From: Clostridiales bacterium S5-A14a
GTDB taxonomy: Bacteria > Bacillota > Clostridia > Peptostreptococcales > Anaerovoracaceae
Reading direction: 5' to 3'
Length of the DNA stretch: 64,000 bases
NCBI GenBank assembly: GCA_000758905.1
Contig: JRNA01000009.1
Location: 1 to 64,000 of the forward strand
Shown: in pieces, positions 62,814 through 64,000 of the stretch
Layout of the letters: every line of letters starts with the position of its first letter
Numbering within the stretch: the stretch's first letter is position 1
Program-made: the position numbers and the translations under genes
Notes under the pieces: model-generated
The model's input: the letters and a program-made list of their open reading frames with translations, nothing else
Told to the model about the DNA's origin: nothing
The model's database searches: none

Positions 62814-64000
62814 TTATTTATTGATTATAATCTTATACCTTACCGTTTTACCTGAAGGCGATGTAACATCGATGTTTACAACGTTATTCCCGTGTTTGAG
62901 GAATATTTTGTTCCCCGGTCCTCCATTGTATGTTACACGTACATCATTTCTGTATGGTATTGCATTTATGCTCACCTGGCTCGCCCCTCTTATGCTACCC
63001 GTAGTGTAGTAAGAATCTTGGAATCTGTTAAATTTCTTATCGAATCCTACCTTTGAATTCCCGTTATACACAGAAAGACTTTTCAAGAACGCATTGTTGT
63101 GTCCTCTTGAAGGTGCACTCGACAATGTGCTAGGCATATTTTTGTAAACTGGAATTTCGAACACAAATCCTTTGTTGAGAAGTCCTAAGTTTCTATATCC
63201 TGCAAACTGCTGCGAAGCCTGAGTAGCCGCACCATAAATTGCCGTCATATACTGATGTGTTCCTACTGCAGAATAGCCATTGTTTACATTAAATCTCTCA
63301 TAATACATTGAATGCTGATTATTAGCTATAAATGAGTTTGATATAAACATCGCACCACCCTTAATTGACTTTTCAAGGGTATTCCAAGGCCTCAAATATG
63401 ATCTCCCCGAAAGTGCCCAAGCCAGCCCCTTAGCAGCAGGATTTCCGTAAGCCGAATCCGATGCTCCTATATTAAATGGATTATATGCTCCGCTATAACT
63501 TTTCCCACCATATGTAAATGAATGTCCATCAATATTTGAAGATGACCTACCTATTTCACTAACAACCTTGCAAGCCATATAAACTGGGCTTATGTTGTAA
63601 GTAGAACCTGCTTCAACAAAATATCTTTCAGCCCCAGCTGGCATTGCTGTTGAATTAAGAACATCCCTCACTACCTGTCGAGTCTGGAATTTAGCATTAT
63701 AATGCAAGTCTTCAAACATGAAAATTCCTGAATCATTTATGAAATTCCTAGGGTCCATGTAGTAGGCAACCGTCTCAGGTGAAGCCTTAAAGAAAGTTCT
63801 TCCATCCTTTGCGTAGTAATATCCTCTTTCGAAATTATATGAATCAGGACCTACATCCTTATACCCTTCAGGATGACTACTGTGCACTAGATTTGAACTT
63901 CGAATTTGTTTGTTCAGAGCCTGGTTCCAATCAAGATTTACATGTCTTGCTGCAAACTGCCAATTTGGATACTTAGAATGAAGTTTTCTAAGCGCAGGTT
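62814..64000 (-). CDS. secreted glucosaminidase with cadherin-like C-terminal domain (5' end off the window)
   Basis: The 3' part of a peptidoglycan hydrolase; the frame stays open to base 64000, so the true start lies beyond the edge. The upstream codons read LRKLHSKYPNWQFAARHVNLDW, and then ALNKQIRSSNLVHSSHPEGY, a pattern seen in clostridial cell-wall lytic enzymes. The catalytic domain resembles Bax/endo-beta-N-acetylglucosaminidases: YNISPVYMACKVVSEIG, YNPFNIGASDSAYGN, LEKSIKGGAMFISNSFIAN and THQYMTAIYGAATQA. The last 100 residues form a cadherin-like sandwich (LSVYNGNSKVGFDKKF, KHGNNVVNIDVTSPSG). Substrate specificity is inferred from the family. Confidence 0.85.
   Translation of the reverse strand, partial: PALRKLHSKYPNWQFAARHVNLDWNQALNKQIRSSNLVHSSHPEGYKDVGPDSYNFERGYYYAKDGRTFFKASPETVAYYMDPRNFINDSGIFMFEDLHYNAKFQTRQVVRDVLNSTAMPAGAERYFVEAGSTYNISPVYMACKVVSEIGRSSSNIDGHSFTYGGKSYSGAYNPFNIGASDSAYGNPAAKGLAWALSGRSYLRPWNTLEKSIKGGAMFISNSFIANNQHSMYYERFNVNNGYSAVGTHQYMTAIYGAATQASQQFAGYRNLGLLNKGFVFEIPVYKNMPSTLSSAPSRGHNNAFLKSLSVYNGNSKVGFDKKFNRFQDSYYTTGSIRGASQVSINAIPYRNDVRVTYNGGPGNKIFLKHGNNVVNIDVTSPSGKTVRYKIIINK

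Overview
The window looks like a chromosomal segment of an AT-rich, Gram-positive anaerobe of the class Clostridia. Three things point there: the clostridial orders ruvC-ruvA-ruvB-queA-tgt and priA-def-fmt-yugP-rsmB-prpC-prkC-rsgA-rpe, a sortase-type surface protein, and a NuoE/NuoF/NuoG-like soluble flavin/iron-sulfur complex. Strong purine-rich ribosome binding sites are the rule. A family such as the Anaerovoracaceae (Mogibacterium and relatives) would fit, but that is a guess. I saw no rRNA, tRNA, CRISPR array or insertion sequence.

Layout. (1) 1-2290: a minus-strand vitamin B12 uptake operon read from a promoter, a cobalamin riboswitch and a terminator, then permease, ATPase and a substrate-binding lipoprotein that is cut short. 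(2) 2.3-13 kb: YbaK-type deacylase, Ogt DNA repair protein, a small membrane protein, a 1663-residue cell-wall adhesin with seven tandem repeats, a nitroreductase, a remnant of an aromatic acid exporter, and two membrane proteins. (3) 13-24.8 kb: a looser accessory region with AlkD, a nuclease/helicase-like DUF2075 protein, a methyltransferase, a YunG-like protein, a DUF2314/SseB-like protein, SIMPL, YjbQ, GNAT and a large NACHT-like STAND NTPase that is a candidate defence gene; intergenic regions here are longer and hold decayed or repeated sequence. (4) 24.8-31 kb: ruvCAB-queA-tgt-rlmD, from a promoter whose spacer holds a LexA-type operator. (5) 31-36.8 kb: argR-recN on the plus strand, an M18 aminopeptidase, and a secreted C69 dipeptidase. 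(6) 36.8-42.7 kb: a three-gene NAD(P)H/ferredoxin oxidoreductase whose large subunit fuses NuoG-like and GltD-like modules. (7) 42.7-50.2 kb: comEC-holA-EamA transporter on the minus strand, and a divergent class A penicillin-binding protein. (8) 50.2-61.7 kb: a continuous minus-strand run queH-asnA-priA-def-fmt-yugP-rsmB-prpC-prkC-rsgA-rpe, which couples replication restart, translation start and the PASTA kinase/phosphatase pair. (9) 61.7-64 kb: a TIGR01212 radical SAM protein and the 3' part of a secreted glucosaminidase running off the right edge.

Most notable: a PriA that lacks both the winged-helix segment and the whole cysteine-rich zinc module; the STAND NTPase; the SOS promoter of the ruv operon; the riboswitch in front of a B12 operon with a broken binding protein; and the GltD/NuoG hybrid complex. 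All family assignments come from reading motifs by eye; no database search was run.
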